NCBI GenBank assembly: GCA_020027475.1
Contig: JAHRAZ010000109.1
Span: 1-50,651 of the forward strand
Source: Microthrixaceae bacterium
Lineage (GTDB): Bacteria; Actinomycetota; Acidimicrobiia; Acidimicrobiales; Microtrichaceae
Direction of reading: 5' to 3'
Length of the DNA stretch: 50,651 nt
In this document: positions 1 to 8,052 of the stretch, one piece after another
Position numbering within the stretch: the first letter of the stretch is position 1
Layout of the letters: every line of letters begins with the position of its first letter
Made by a program: the position numbers and the translations under genes
Notes under the pieces: generated by a model
The model's input: the letters and a program-made list of their open reading frames with translations, nothing else
Database searches by the model: none
Told to the model about the DNA's origin: nothing

Positions 1-60
1 GGGCCTGTTGATGATCAGTGAAGCGATTCCGTCACTGATCTCGGTGATTAGTTCGGACAT
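1..60 (-). CDS. Enoyl-CoA hydratase/isomerase family protein, N-terminal fragment
   Basis: Only the first 20 codons are inside the window; the gene continues off the left edge. The translation, MSELITEISDGIASLIINRP, has the usual opening of crotonase-fold enoyl-CoA hydratases: a short beta strand, then DG-I-A-x-L-x-I-NRP. The family hydrates or isomerises acyl-CoA thioesters in the cytoplasm, often in fatty-acid or aromatic acid degradation. The catalytic residues are outside the window, so the exact reaction cannot be given. A second in-frame ATG four codons upstream (start at 72) is possible, and neither start has a strong ribosome binding site. The gene is divergent from the DUF5317-like gene at 187. 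Confidence 0.6.
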   Translation of the reverse strand, partial: MSELITEISDGIASLIINRP

Positions 61-186
61 GAATGCAGACATTAGAGGCACTTCGGGGGAACCATGGGCA
101 CAACACGGGCCGGCAACACCCGGATACCCCGGCCACCGGTGCTTTCATGACACGCATGAACCCCGGGAGCCGGGTAGTTTCTGGCG

Positions 187-858
187 ATGGCCCTCATCCC
201 GACGCTCGCTGCGATCCTCCTGGGTGGATGGTTGGGAATGCGGTGGGGTGGTTCCCCCGAGAATGCTCTGGCCTGGCGGCCCACGGGGTGGCCTCTCGGG
301 CTGGCCGGAATCACCCTGATGATCCTCAACGATGTGATCGGGCCCGGCGGGAGTCTTGGGGTCATTCTGAGACTCCTGGCCCTCGGTCTGGTCGCAGCAT
401 TCGCTTTCCTCAACATCCGCACCGGCGGGATGATCCTGGTTTTTGCCGGGTTCGCGTGGAATTTCCTGATCACATTGTTCCTCTGGGGTATGCCGGTTTC
501 GGCTTCGGCGCTGGTTTCCGCCGGGATAGCTGACAACCCGGAGGAGGTCGACGCATTGACTCTCACGGCCGGCAGAAGGGTGGCGGAGGGAGGATCGGCC
601 TTTCTCGGCGATTTCATCCCGCTTCCGTGGGGTCAGGTGATCTCGATCGGCGACATCCTGTGGCTCACCGGATTGGTGCTCGTCACCTCCTCGGTCCTCA
701 GGCGATATGAAGTCCGAAGTTCCCGGATGTCACCCACCGCGTACAACCGCGCGCTATCCGCTCTGAACCGGGGGCCTGCACCCCGCAAAGGTCCCGGGCT
801 TCATCCGTCGCGCCTCTCGGACCGGTCATCAAGGGATTCAAGGCCGCCGCCGAGCTGA
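187..858 (+). CDS. DUF5317-like integral membrane protein
   Basis: A 223-residue protein with hydrophobic segments near residues 1-17, 35-75, 80-105 and 145-170, then a basic, Pro/Ser/Arg-rich tail of about 50 residues. An in-frame TAG at 175-177 limits the start to the ATG at 187. The alternating hydrophobic layout and the late PLPWGQVISIGDILW segment fit the DUF5317 family, which is common in Acidimicrobiia and has no known function. It precedes the WXG100 gene by 102 bases in the same direction. A role in the secretion locus is possible but not shown. The family call rests on recognition of the pattern, not on a search. Confidence 0.7.
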   Translation: MALIPTLAAILLGGWLGMRWGGSPENALAWRPTGWPLGLAGITLMILNDVIGPGGSLGVILRLLALGLVAAFAFLNIRTGGMILVFAGFAWNFLITLFLWGMPVSASALVSAGIADNPEEVDALTLTAGRRVAEGGSAFLGDFIPLPWGQVISIGDILWLTGLVLVTSSVLRRYEVRSSRMSPTAYNRALSALNRGPAPRKGPGLHPSRLSDRSSRDSRPPPS

Positions 859-960
859 GCCGGCCAACGCCGGGTTGCCCTGCCCGATGACAAAGAAGGT
901 CTTCTGGGTTCAAATGTCTCCCACATCGGAAACACCGGTGAGAATCAGGGAGGAACATCA

Positions 961-1224
961 ATGGCAAAGCTCGGACTCGATCCAGCGGCGATGGGCAAGG
1001 TGAGCAGCCAGATGCGGGCGGAAGCCGGCAAGATCGGCAGCGCGTCGGCCAAACTCGACGGCACACTGCGCTCGACCTGGTGGGAAGGCAAGGATGCCTC
1101 CTCCTTCAAGGGCGAATGGGAGGGGCACCGAAAGGCCCTCAAGCAGGTCGAACAAGCGCTCAACGAAGCAGCCAAGCGCGTCGACAAGAACGTGCAACAG
1201 CAGCAGCAGGCGTCAGGCAGCTGA
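961..1224 (+). CDS. WXG100 family protein (EsxA-like)
   Basis: An 87-residue helical-hairpin protein, close to the family's usual 90-100 residues. The hallmark turn between two amphipathic helices is WWEGKDASSFKGEW near residue 40, which contains W-E-G. WXG100 proteins are substrates, and sometimes structural partners, of type VII/ESX secretion and are exported as dimers. The tail is QQQQQ followed by ASGS, encoded by a short CAG-rich run. No clear YxxxD/E export signal is visible after the second helix. A strong ribosome binding site (GGGAGGAA) precedes the ATG. The FtsK/EssC-like ATPase gene begins a few bases after its stop, which supports a functional pair. Confidence 0.9.
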   Translation: MAKLGLDPAAMGKVSSQMRAEAGKIGSASAKLDGTLRSTWWEGKDASSFKGEWEGHRKALKQVEQALNEAAKRVDKNVQQQQQASGS

Positions 1225-1231
1225 GCACATC

Positions 1232-4200
1232 TTGATCCCCCTACGTGTTTGCTACCGAGTGGATCACCATGGTCACCACGATCTGGAATTCGATCTCTCA
1301 GCGGACACAACAATCGGGGAGGTGGCTCAACTCGCCCTGAGTCACCTCCCCGCCCCCAATGAACTGCGACGACCCACACTGAACCATGAAGGCAGGGTTC
1401 TGGGAGGCGAACTCCTCGCTCTGGATTACGCACCGCGATCCGGAGCCACGGTGTCACTTGCACAAGACGTGGGCACCCGGTCGATGACACCCTTGAACGC
1501 TCCCGTGTTTGTCGTGAGCGGCGACGAGAGAACACAACTGGACTACGGCCTCAACCGGGTGATCCACGGAGCAATGATCGAGGTCGGGTCCACGATCACC
1601 GTGAAAGCAATTGGGGGCTCGCGTGTGACGGTCAACGGTCAGGTTGTACGGGGCGCCGCGCCGGCGGGTGATCGGACGCTCATCCGCAGCAATTCGACAA
1701 GCGCCACCATCGAACAGACCGCCATGCTCATGCCGCCCAACAGGGGCCCGGTATCGATCCATGGGTCCACACCGGCAGCAGTGAGGCAACCGGATGCGGT
1801 CGAGGTGGAACTCCCGCAGCCTCCCGCTCGGGAAAGACTTCCCGGCTTCCCGGTTCTGTCGGCATCCGTTCCGCTGCTCATGGGGGCCGCCATGTGGGCC
1901 TTCACACGCAGCCTGTGGTCGGTCGGGTTCATGGCATTCACCTTCGTGTACGTGTTGGCAAGTGGAGTTGAAAGCCGACGGGAGGCGAAACGCGAACATG
2001 CCTTCAGGGAGCAAGAGTTCCATCAGGAGCTCGAATCCACCCGGGACCGACTCACCGACATTGGCATCGCGATCGAATTGGGCGACGACACGGCTCACCC
2101 CGGCGGGCAAGAATTGATCAGTTGGTTCGAGCCCCTGTCCGAACGGGTCTGGGAGAGAACTCCAACACATCCTCTTCCACTGGAGGTTCGGCTCGGGCGC
2201 AGCAACCAACAAAGTGGCATCGTGATCGGCCCACCAAAGTCCGGACGGCCCGATCTGCTCCGCATGACCTGCGAGGTAGGCGATGTACATCGACTTCAGT
2301 GCCGGCCACTCACAGTTGACTTGGCAGATGTCGGAGACCTCACGCTCGTGGGATCGGTGGAGCGTGGAGAGGCTCTCCTTCGCTCAGTGCTTTTCCAGCT
2401 CGCCGTGCTGTGCCCACCGAGTGTGGTGGGTTTCGACATCCAGCAGTGGAATCATCCGTGGCCCTTTCTTCGGTGGCTTCCCAACAACGCTGATGCCGAC
2501 TGGACCATTCGAGTTGGTTCGCCACCGTCGAGCAGCCGACCCACGGGGACCATCGATCTGCGCCTGACACCCGGGCCCGCTGCATTGGCGGACGATCCGT
2601 CGGCCACGATTCGGCTGCGCCCCGACGGATCCTCGTGGTTGCACATCGGACACCATGAAGCCGTTCGGTTCGAGCCCGAGGCCCTGTCCAACTCTGCTGT
2701 GGAGAACCCGGCCCGGGAACTTTCCGCGTTGCGCTCCGTGGGTGCCCAACGAATCGCGAAGTCCTCGGTCTCCGACTTGACGCTGTCGGACATCGGTGTG
2801 GAGCGCTCGCCTTCGGGACTCACTGCATCGTGGGCCCAACCACCCGAGGGCCTGTCCGCGCCACTCGGCCGACTCGCCGACGGATCCACATTGCTAGTCG
2901 ACTTGATCGCAGACGGACCACACGCATTGGTGGCAGGTACAACTGGCTCGGGCAAGAGCGAGTTGCTCCGGACGTGGATGGCATCCCTCGCGTCCAAGTA
3001 CTCCGCGGAGGAACTCAACTTCATCTTCGTCGACTACAAAGGCGGTGCTGCGTTCGGGGCACTGAGGCAACTTCCCCACTGCGTCGGTCTCGTCACCGAT
3101 CTCCGCGCCGGAGGGGCACACAGGGCTCTCGTGTCACTGCGGGCCGAATTGCAAAGACGTGAACGCTGCCTGGCATCGCATGGCGCGTCATCGCTGACCG
3201 AAGTACCGAAACCATATCGGCCGGCGAGAACCCTGCTCGTGATCGACGAATTCGCCACGCTCGCCTCCGAGGTCCCGGACTTCCTGGAGGGAGTACTCGA
3301 CGTAGCCCAGAGGGGCCGCAGCCTGGGTTTCCACATGATCCTTGCCACTCAGCGGCCCGCTGGTGTCATCAGCGATTCGATTCGGGCGAACACGTCGTTG
3401 CGAATCGCCCTCCGCCTTCCCGACGCCGATGACAGCATCGACGTCGTCGGCGACCCCGCCGCCTCCCGTTTGGCCCGCGATGCACCGGGTCACGCCGTGA
3501 TCCGGTTCGGCCACGAAGAGATCCTCTCCGCCCGCATGGCTCACAGCGGAGCACCGGATGGCTCGATTTCAGCTCCACCTGTGCGCAATCTGGGTCAACC
3601 GCGAACGATGTCGAGGGACTCAGTTTCCGGATCGGCATTGGAAAGCTTGGTTGCCGAAATCGCGCGCACCCACCGAAAACTGGAATTCAGCGAACCTCAT
3701 CGACCGTGGACCGAGCCGCTACCACGCCAACTCGGGTTCGAGGACTTGCTCAACGAGAAACCTGCAAACGAGAAACCAGTTGATCCTCTCGTGCTGCCGC
3801 TCGGGTTGATCGACCTCATGGAGGAGCAACGCAGGGAAACGTTTGTGGTGGACTTCCGTCGGCGAGGAGGATTCCTCGTTGCCGGTGCTTCAACCTCAGG
3901 ACGTTCGACGACACTGGCCAGCCTCATCTGGGCGGCTTCCGAGTCGGATTCCTGGGACCTGCATCTCATCGATTGCCGGGGATCCGATCAACATATCCTC
4001 GCAGGCGATCGGCTCACCGGCTGGATGAAAGGAACCGATCACGAGTCCGTCCACAGACTGCTCAACGCATTGATCCACCGGCTGGGTCAGCCACGGCCCG
4101 ACTCGGGAAGTCGTCGCGTACTGCTTCTCGTCGACGGCATGGGGGAATTCTGCGAACAACAAGAACGTATCAACGGCGGACGGGCCGTCGACATGGTGAG

Positions 4201-5131
4201 TCGCCTCGCCGCGGAGGGCGCCGCGAACGACATCCATGTGGCTGTATCCGCCTCACGTCGCGCAGATCTCCCGCATCAACTGGCTCACCTGCTCGGAAAT
4301 CGGTTGCTTCATCGTTTCAACGACGTCGATGAACCGCTGAACTGGGACGCTCCTGGCGAATTGGCCGAACCGGATCTGCCATCCGGGAGAGCGTGGAGTT
4401 GTGAACACTGGGTTCAGGTTGCGATTCCTCCAGTCGAGCCGACTGCACCGACCACCTGTGCGCGCCTTGCGGAGCGGGTGACCCGGGGAGTAAGCACCGG
4501 AACTTCCGCGGTGACACACTCGACAGATCACCCAGGCAGGCAGCGCTGGAGCCTGCCACTGGGAATTGCCTCGACGCTGCTCACCACGGCTTTCCTGGAT
4601 CTGTCCAGACAACATGCTCTGGTGATCGGGTCCCGGGGTACGGGTCGCTCCACCACGTTGTGGACCATCGCCGAGTCTGCACGTCTGGCCGGCATCGAGG
4701 TGCTGAGGGTGTCCGCTGAGTCCCAGGGCGCACTGACCGACCTGGCTGGAAGTCGCGCAGCCGGGACCGCCAATCCAGCGCGGCTGCTCATTCTTGACGA
4801 CATCGAGGAGTGGATCGAGGAACCCGGTGCCGACGAGGCTTTGTGTGACCTGATCCGCAATTCCCGCAAATCGAATCTGCGAGTGGTGGCCGCAGCGGAG
4901 AGGGCGAGTGTGCAACGAAGCTTCGCCGACTCCGTCCTGAAACTGCGCCATGGCAGAAACGCGGTTCTGCTCGGACCACAGCCGGAGGAACTCGGTTCGA
5001 TCGTCGATACCGACATTGCCCGTCGTGACGACATTCGCTGGCCTCTCGGCCGAGGCATTCTCGTTTCCGGCGGCACCCACGAGGTCATTCAGGTGGCACT
5101 CACGGTGCTTGACGAGTCAGCCAGTTGCTAG
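1232..5131 (+). CDS. FHA-domain FtsK/SpoIIIE (EccC/EssC-like) type VII secretion ATPase
   Basis: A protein of about 1,299 residues. Domains in order: ubiquitin-like beta-grasp (about 1-85), degenerate FHA domain (about 95-190), two transmembrane helices (about 205-250), then three FtsK-type ATPase modules. Module 1 has a canonical Walker A (GTTGSGKS, near 568) and Walker B (LLVIDEF, near 670), plus FVDYKGGAAF and ATQRP motifs. Modules 2 (near 882) and 3 (near 1132) have Arg in place of the P-loop Lys (TSGRSTT, GTGRSTT). The family powers export of WXG100 proteins at the inner membrane. The open frame continues upstream into the WXG100 gene. I chose TTG at 1232 because the first beta strand begins there and it lies just after the WXG100 stop; GTG at 1259 is an alternative. 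The stop overlaps that of the opposing FHA gene. Confidence 0.9.
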   Translation: MIPLRVCYRVDHHGHHDLEFDLSADTTIGEVAQLALSHLPAPNELRRPTLNHEGRVLGGELLALDYAPRSGATVSLAQDVGTRSMTPLNAPVFVVSGDERTQLDYGLNRVIHGAMIEVGSTITVKAIGGSRVTVNGQVVRGAAPAGDRTLIRSNSTSATIEQTAMLMPPNRGPVSIHGSTPAAVRQPDAVEVELPQPPARERLPGFPVLSASVPLLMGAAMWAFTRSLWSVGFMAFTFVYVLASGVESRREAKREHAFREQEFHQELESTRDRLTDIGIAIELGDDTAHPGGQELISWFEPLSERVWERTPTHPLPLEVRLGRSNQQSGIVIGPPKSGRPDLLRMTCEVGDVHRLQCRPLTVDLADVGDLTLVGSVERGEALLRSVLFQLAVLCPPSVVGFDIQQWNHPWPFLRWLPNNADADWTIRVGSPPSSSRPTGTIDLRLTPGPAALADDPSATIRLRPDGSSWLHIGHHEAVRFEPEALSNSAVENPARELSALRSVGAQRIAKSSVSDLTLSDIGVERSPSGLTASWAQPPEGLSAPLGRLADGSTLLVDLIADGPHALVAGTTGSGKSELLRTWMASLASKYSAEELNFIFVDYKGGAAFGALRQLPHCVGLVTDLRAGGAHRALVSLRAELQRRERCLASHGASSLTEVPKPYRPARTLLVIDEFATLASEVPDFLEGVLDVAQRGRSLGFHMILATQRPAGVISDSIRANTSLRIALRLPDADDSIDVVGDPAASRLARDAPGHAVIRFGHEEILSARMAHSGAPDGSISAPPVRNLGQPRTMSRDSVSGSALESLVAEIARTHRKLEFSEPHRPWTEPLPRQLGFEDLLNEKPANEKPVDPLVLPLGLIDLMEEQRRETFVVDFRRRGGFLVAGASTSGRSTTLASLIWAASESDSWDLHLIDCRGSDQHILAGDRLTGWMKGTDHESVHRLLNALIHRLGQPRPDSGSRRVLLLVDGMGEFCEQQERINGGRAVDMVSRLAAEGAANDIHVAVSASRRADLPHQLAHLLGNRLLHRFNDVDEPLNWDAPGELAEPDLPSGRAWSCEHWVQVAIPPVEPTAPTTCARLAERVTRGVSTGTSAVTHSTDHPGRQRWSLPLGIASTLLTTAFLDLSRQHALVIGSRGTGRSTTLWTIAESARLAGIEVLRVSAESQGALTDLAGSRAAGTANPARLLILDDIEEWIEEPGADEALCDLIRNSRKSNLRVVAAAERASVQRSFADSVLKLRHGRNAVLLGPQPEELGSIVDTDIARRDDIRWPLGRGILVSGGTHEVIQVALTVLDESASC

Positions 5132-5841
5132 GCGTCGACCACTTCGTGTGAATCGCTCGGATCCAGCAGGCTGAGATCGGCAGCGGTCACCAGAGTGGCT
5201 CGAAGCGCGTGATCCACCAAGGTCTTGCGACGATCCGTGGCGTTGTTTCCACTCTCTCCATGCAGACCGCTCACACCAACCCGGGAAAACTTCAGGCAGA
5301 GGTGATCGAGCTTGCGGTTGAACTTGGACATCGACCATCCCAGACGCAGAGCACAGGCCCGGCTGGCCGGTGTGGAGAACTCGGGAGTCTCGGAACGCAA
5401 CGCCGGCTCACACAGGGCCAGGAGCAGACGGTGTTGATCCTCGTTCAGATCCACCATTCCCCATTCAAGGGTTCGGTCACCATCACCGGATTCCTCCAGG
5501 TCGACGCCGAGGTCGACATCCTCCACCACTCCGAGAATCTCGTAGGAGTGGGGGCCGGCGCTGAACCCAATGCTGAACTCGGCCATGGTGAGGGCGAGAC
5601 GACCGCCGGGCGAAACAACTGCAGAGTTCCGGCGGACCCGGTCGTGGACATTGAGCAGGATCGAACTCCCGGTGTTCGTGAGCCACCAGTCACCTGCCCG
5701 GCGCTCGAGCAGTCCGACGCGGCGGTGCAGATACGGGTTCGTGTCGATCTCGATGTCGGCGACCCTTCCGAAACTCAGCGACCCGGATGGACCGATCTCA
5801 CTTTCCTCACCGCAAAAGTCGATGAACAAACGTCCAGTCAT
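5128..5841 (-). CDS. FHA domain-containing protein
   Basis: A 237-residue protein. The N-terminal half (about 1-105) resembles an FHA phosphothreonine-binding domain: FGRVADIEID, then RR and NTGSS motifs. The C-terminal half (about 125-235) is a helical, winged-helix-like region containing NRKLDHLC, GVSGLHG and a final LVTAADLSLLD. Conserved actinobacterial FHA proteins share this arrangement. It probably acts as a phospho-dependent adaptor; the neighbouring FHA/ATPase gene suggests a role in the same machinery. The start has a clear GGAGG seven bases upstream of ATG. The gene converges on the ATPase gene with a 3-base overlap in which CTAG supplies TAG on both strands. Confidence 0.85.
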   Translation of the reverse strand: MTGRLFIDFCGEESEIGPSGSLSFGRVADIEIDTNPYLHRRVGLLERRAGDWWLTNTGSSILLNVHDRVRRNSAVVSPGGRLALTMAEFSIGFSAGPHSYEILGVVEDVDLGVDLEESGDGDRTLEWGMVDLNEDQHRLLLALCEPALRSETPEFSTPASRACALRLGWSMSKFNRKLDHLCLKFSRVGVSGLHGESGNNATDRRKTLVDHALRATLVTAADLSLLDPSDSHEVVDA

Positions 5842-6048
5842 CGAACATCCTCCCTTGCCCTCATCCGGGCATCCTCTCCAATCGGAATTCTAGCGCGCTG
5901 AGTGACGTTTCCGCCCTTTTCATATCACTTCACACACGTTTCGGCATGGAAGCGACCTGAATCGAGCGGCGATCCGGGTGGAGGGAATGCCAGCCAACCC
6001 GGTGTTCCGGATTCTGCAGAGGGCGACCACAGCGGCCAATGTGTGGGA

Positions 6049-6309
6049 GTGAGTGATGATCCCGTGATCGAACGGCGCAAGCAGATCCTGAAGTGGACAA
6101 CCATCGGCCAGCGATTCGGTTACGGCTGCTTCGGTGCGACGCTCGTGATCTTCTTCGTGGGCTTGGTCGCAGGTTTTCCGAGTTGGACCCTGCAGTCGAT
6201 CATCGTGTTGCTGATCCTCGGCTCGGTCGTGCTGTTGCCATCGATCATCCTTTCCTACGCCGCAAAGGCTGCCGATTCAGAGGACCGCGGGGAACCCTTC
6301 ACCTACTGA
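6049..6309 (+). CDS. Small two-helix membrane protein, conserved hypothetical
   Basis: An 86-residue protein with a charged N-terminus (DDPVIERRKQILKWTTIGQR), two hydrophobic helices (about 26-45 and 52-73), and an acidic tail ending in EPFTY. The pattern matches small conserved membrane proteins of Acidimicrobiia with no assigned function. The open frame runs further upstream to 5902, but the residues before GTG 6049 look non-coding and Pro/Gly-rich, so GTG 6049 is preferred. GTG 6043 and 6064 are alternatives. No ideal ribosome binding site decides between them. It is divergent from the FHA gene and convergent with the sucrase/ferredoxin-like gene, which ends 16 bases away. Confidence 0.65.
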   Translation: MSDDPVIERRKQILKWTTIGQRFGYGCFGATLVIFFVGLVAGFPSWTLQSIIVLLILGSVVLLPSIILSYAAKAADSEDRGEPFTY

Positions 6310-6325
6310 GCTATCACGGCCCGGA

Positions 6326-7315
6326 TCAGGGCAAGTCGGCGACTTCGGTGGCCCGCCACACCGGTTCGGTCTGGAACTCCGGTTCGTCAACCGCACCACA
6401 GGTGGGCATCGACACATTGCGCTCCAGCTCCACCCGCACCCGCAGTCCCCCTTGTGGTTCAACGCCTGTTGAACGAACATCGATCGTCGTTGCCAGGGTG
6501 TCTCGCTCGTGGGCCACGACCACTGCCTCCCGAGGCGACTCGGCCCAACTCCAGCCGAACCGAACGAGTGCTTCGCGGTCCGCCACTTGGGCCACGGCAC
6601 TGTCAAGTGTGACTGCTCCCCTGCAATGTGGCGTCAGACTGGCCGGATCGGTTCTTTCGAGGATGCCCAGGCTGGTTATGGCATCCAGATGTGCCCAAGC
6701 GAAGCCGTCGGGCAGCGACAGCGCAGTCGGAGCAAACCGGTGACCGCCGGTGTGGGATGTCCTCCAGATCCGAAGATCGGAACGATCCCCCAGACGACCA
6801 ACCACTTCGTCGAACAACGCCGGTCCTGAACTCCCGCAACAAACATCGCGCGATCCGTGAGTGCACAAGAGAAGATCCTTCACCTCTGCTGGAACGTCAC
6901 TGCGCCAACGATCATTGGCCGCCAGCGTCGACTCCTCAGCTGCCACAACACCTGAACACAGCTCCACGAGTGCCGAGGATGGCAGATCGGGATCCAGGGT
7001 CCACTCCCGGCGAGTCAGCGGGGAAGCCCCGCCGGCAGCCCTCTCCCAGGCAATGACCTTGACGCCGTCACCAGTGGGCACCAATCCCTGGGGCCGCCAG
7101 ATTCGACCGTCACGGCCCGAGATGGTGGGCATGGGAGCCTCCGCCATTTTCGAAAATGGCGGAGACAGCGAAATATCGCCTGGCCAGGGCAACGGGATCC
7201 CGACCGCGAGAATCCCGTCCCAGAACAGAGCGGTTCCGATTGGATCCACCGCCAGCGAGCGGTGGGCGGAAGCACACCTCAACTTTCCAAGAACCAGATC
7301 ATCGGCCAGTTTCAC
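6326..7315 (-). CDS. Sucrase/ferredoxin-like family protein
   Basis: A 329-residue protein. The central segment has a Cys-rich motif (CTHGSRDVCCGSSG, near residue 172) and HTGGHRFAPTALSLPDG about 35 residues later, both typical of the sucrase/ferredoxin-like family (Suc_Fer-like). This family has a thioredoxin-like fold and is expected to bind an iron-sulfur cluster; its cellular role is poorly known. The start is the ATG at 7315, and the following LRCASAHRSLAVDPIGTA fits the family N-terminus. The gene is divergent from the TetR gene, and the operator-like palindrome at 7409-7424 lies about 95 bases upstream, so it may share that regulator. The coding sequence contains a 26-bp perfect palindrome at 7139-7164. 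Confidence 0.85.
   Translation of the reverse strand: MKLADDLVLGKLRCASAHRSLAVDPIGTALFWDGILAVGIPLPWPGDISLSPPFSKMAEAPMPTISGRDGRIWRPQGLVPTGDGVKVIAWERAAGGASPLTRREWTLDPDLPSSALVELCSGVVAAEESTLAANDRWRSDVPAEVKDLLLCTHGSRDVCCGSSGPALFDEVVGRLGDRSDLRIWRTSHTGGHRFAPTALSLPDGFAWAHLDAITSLGILERTDPASLTPHCRGAVTLDSAVAQVADREALVRFGWSWAESPREAVVVAHERDTLATTIDVRSTGVEPQGGLRVRVELERNVSMPTCGAVDEPEFQTEPVWRATEVADLP
7139..7164. repeat. 26-bp perfect palindrome inside a coding region
   Basis: Each strand reads identically: the left arm is CTCCGCCATTTTC and the right arm is its exact reverse complement, with no spacer. It lies inside the sucrase/ferredoxin-like gene and encodes the PPFSKMAEA segment. A perfect 26-bp palindrome is unlikely by chance in a window of this size. 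Confidence 0.9.
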
Positions 7316-7408
7316 GGCGTCACACTACCGGTGGGTCAGAGGTGAATCAGCGGCGCGGACACCCTGATCGGTATCTCAGGGGTCCACTCACCGCATTGCG
7401 GACTCGTT

Positions 7409-7424
7409 GTTACCGCACGGTAAC
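7409..7424. promoter_or_regulatory. Putative TetR operator (GTTACCG-N2-CGGTAAC)
   Basis: A perfect 7-bp inverted repeat with a 2-base centre (CA). It lies 19 bases upstream of the GTG start of the TetR gene and about 95 bases upstream of the divergent sucrase/ferredoxin-like gene. The position fits autoregulation. The same layout recurs at 18448-18463 upstream of the acyl-CoA dehydrogenase, and a looser version at 10635-10654 upstream of the F420-type oxidoreductase. Confidence 0.75.
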
Positions 7425-7443
7425 CTGACGGCGGAGGTTGATT

Positions 7444-8034
7444 GTGCGACTGCCGGCCGCGGAGCGCCGAGACCAGATACTCAGCACCGCCCTGACCGTG
7501 TTTGCGGACCGGGGATACCACCTCGCGTCGATGAACGAAGTGGCCGAAGCCGCAGGCGTGACCAAGCCGGTTCTGTATCAGCACTTTGCATCCAAACGAG
7601 AATTGTTCGTTGAGCTGTTGCGCGAAACCGGCCACAGCTTGCAGACACGGATCGCCAAGGCCACGGCGGAGGCGAGCAGCCCCAAAGAACAAATCGAGAA
7701 GGGCTTCGACGCCTACTTTGACTTCGTGGGCAAGAACACGGACGCCTTCCGGATCCTGTTCGGATCCGGAGCCCAGCATGACCCCGAATTCGCTTCGTTC
7801 GCCCGGGATGTTGAGGAGTCCATCGCAGCCTCGATAGCGCATTTGATCGTCGTGGACGGCCAGCCGGCCGCGGATCAGGAGCTTCTCGCAAACTCCATTG
7901 TCGGCATGACCGAAGCGGCATCGAAGTACTGGCTTTCCCAGGATCCCCGCGGGGATCTGAAGTCCGTCGGCGAACAGGTTGCCCGACTCGCCTGGTTCGG
8001 CATGCGTGGAATCGACGCGGCAGAACTCACTTGA
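7444..8034 (+). CDS. TetR/AcrR family transcriptional regulator
   Basis: A 196-residue one-component regulator. The N-terminal DNA-binding domain (about 1-50) has the classic form: RRDQILSTALTVFADRGYHLASMNEVAEAAGV followed by VLYQHFASKRELF, including the LYxHFxSKxxL recognition-helix signature. The C-terminal helical ligand-binding domain is family-variable. GTG 7444 is chosen over TTG 7438 because GGAGG at 7433-7437 is spaced six bases from it. The palindrome at 7409-7424 is the likely autoregulatory operator. The shared site upstream of an acyl-CoA dehydrogenase suggests an acyl-CoA or lipid-like ligand; this is inference. The next gene, inorganic pyrophosphatase, starts 18 bases after its stop. 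Confidence 0.92.
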   Translation: MRLPAAERRDQILSTALTVFADRGYHLASMNEVAEAAGVTKPVLYQHFASKRELFVELLRETGHSLQTRIAKATAEASSPKEQIEKGFDAYFDFVGKNTDAFRILFGSGAQHDPEFASFARDVEESIAASIAHLIVVDGQPAADQELLANSIVGMTEAASKYWLSQDPRGDLKSVGEQVARLAWFGMRGIDAAELT

Positions 8035-8052
8035 GCGGCTACCGTTCGAGCG

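Noticed and set aside
13-40. A 9-bp inverted repeat (GATCAGTGA / TCACTGATC) at the left edge.
   Set aside because: It lies inside the enoyl-CoA hydratase-like coding start and encodes IASLI/EISDG; the codons explain it, so a regulatory role is not needed.
1094-1231. Upstream extension of the FtsK/SpoIIIE frame by 46 residues.
   Set aside because: It lies entirely inside the WXG100 gene in another frame and is Arg/Ser/Pro-rich shadow text.
4501-4560. Possible extra gene on the minus strand inside the ATPase gene.
   Set aside because: All such frames lack a ribosome binding site and family text; the ATPase third module explains the region.
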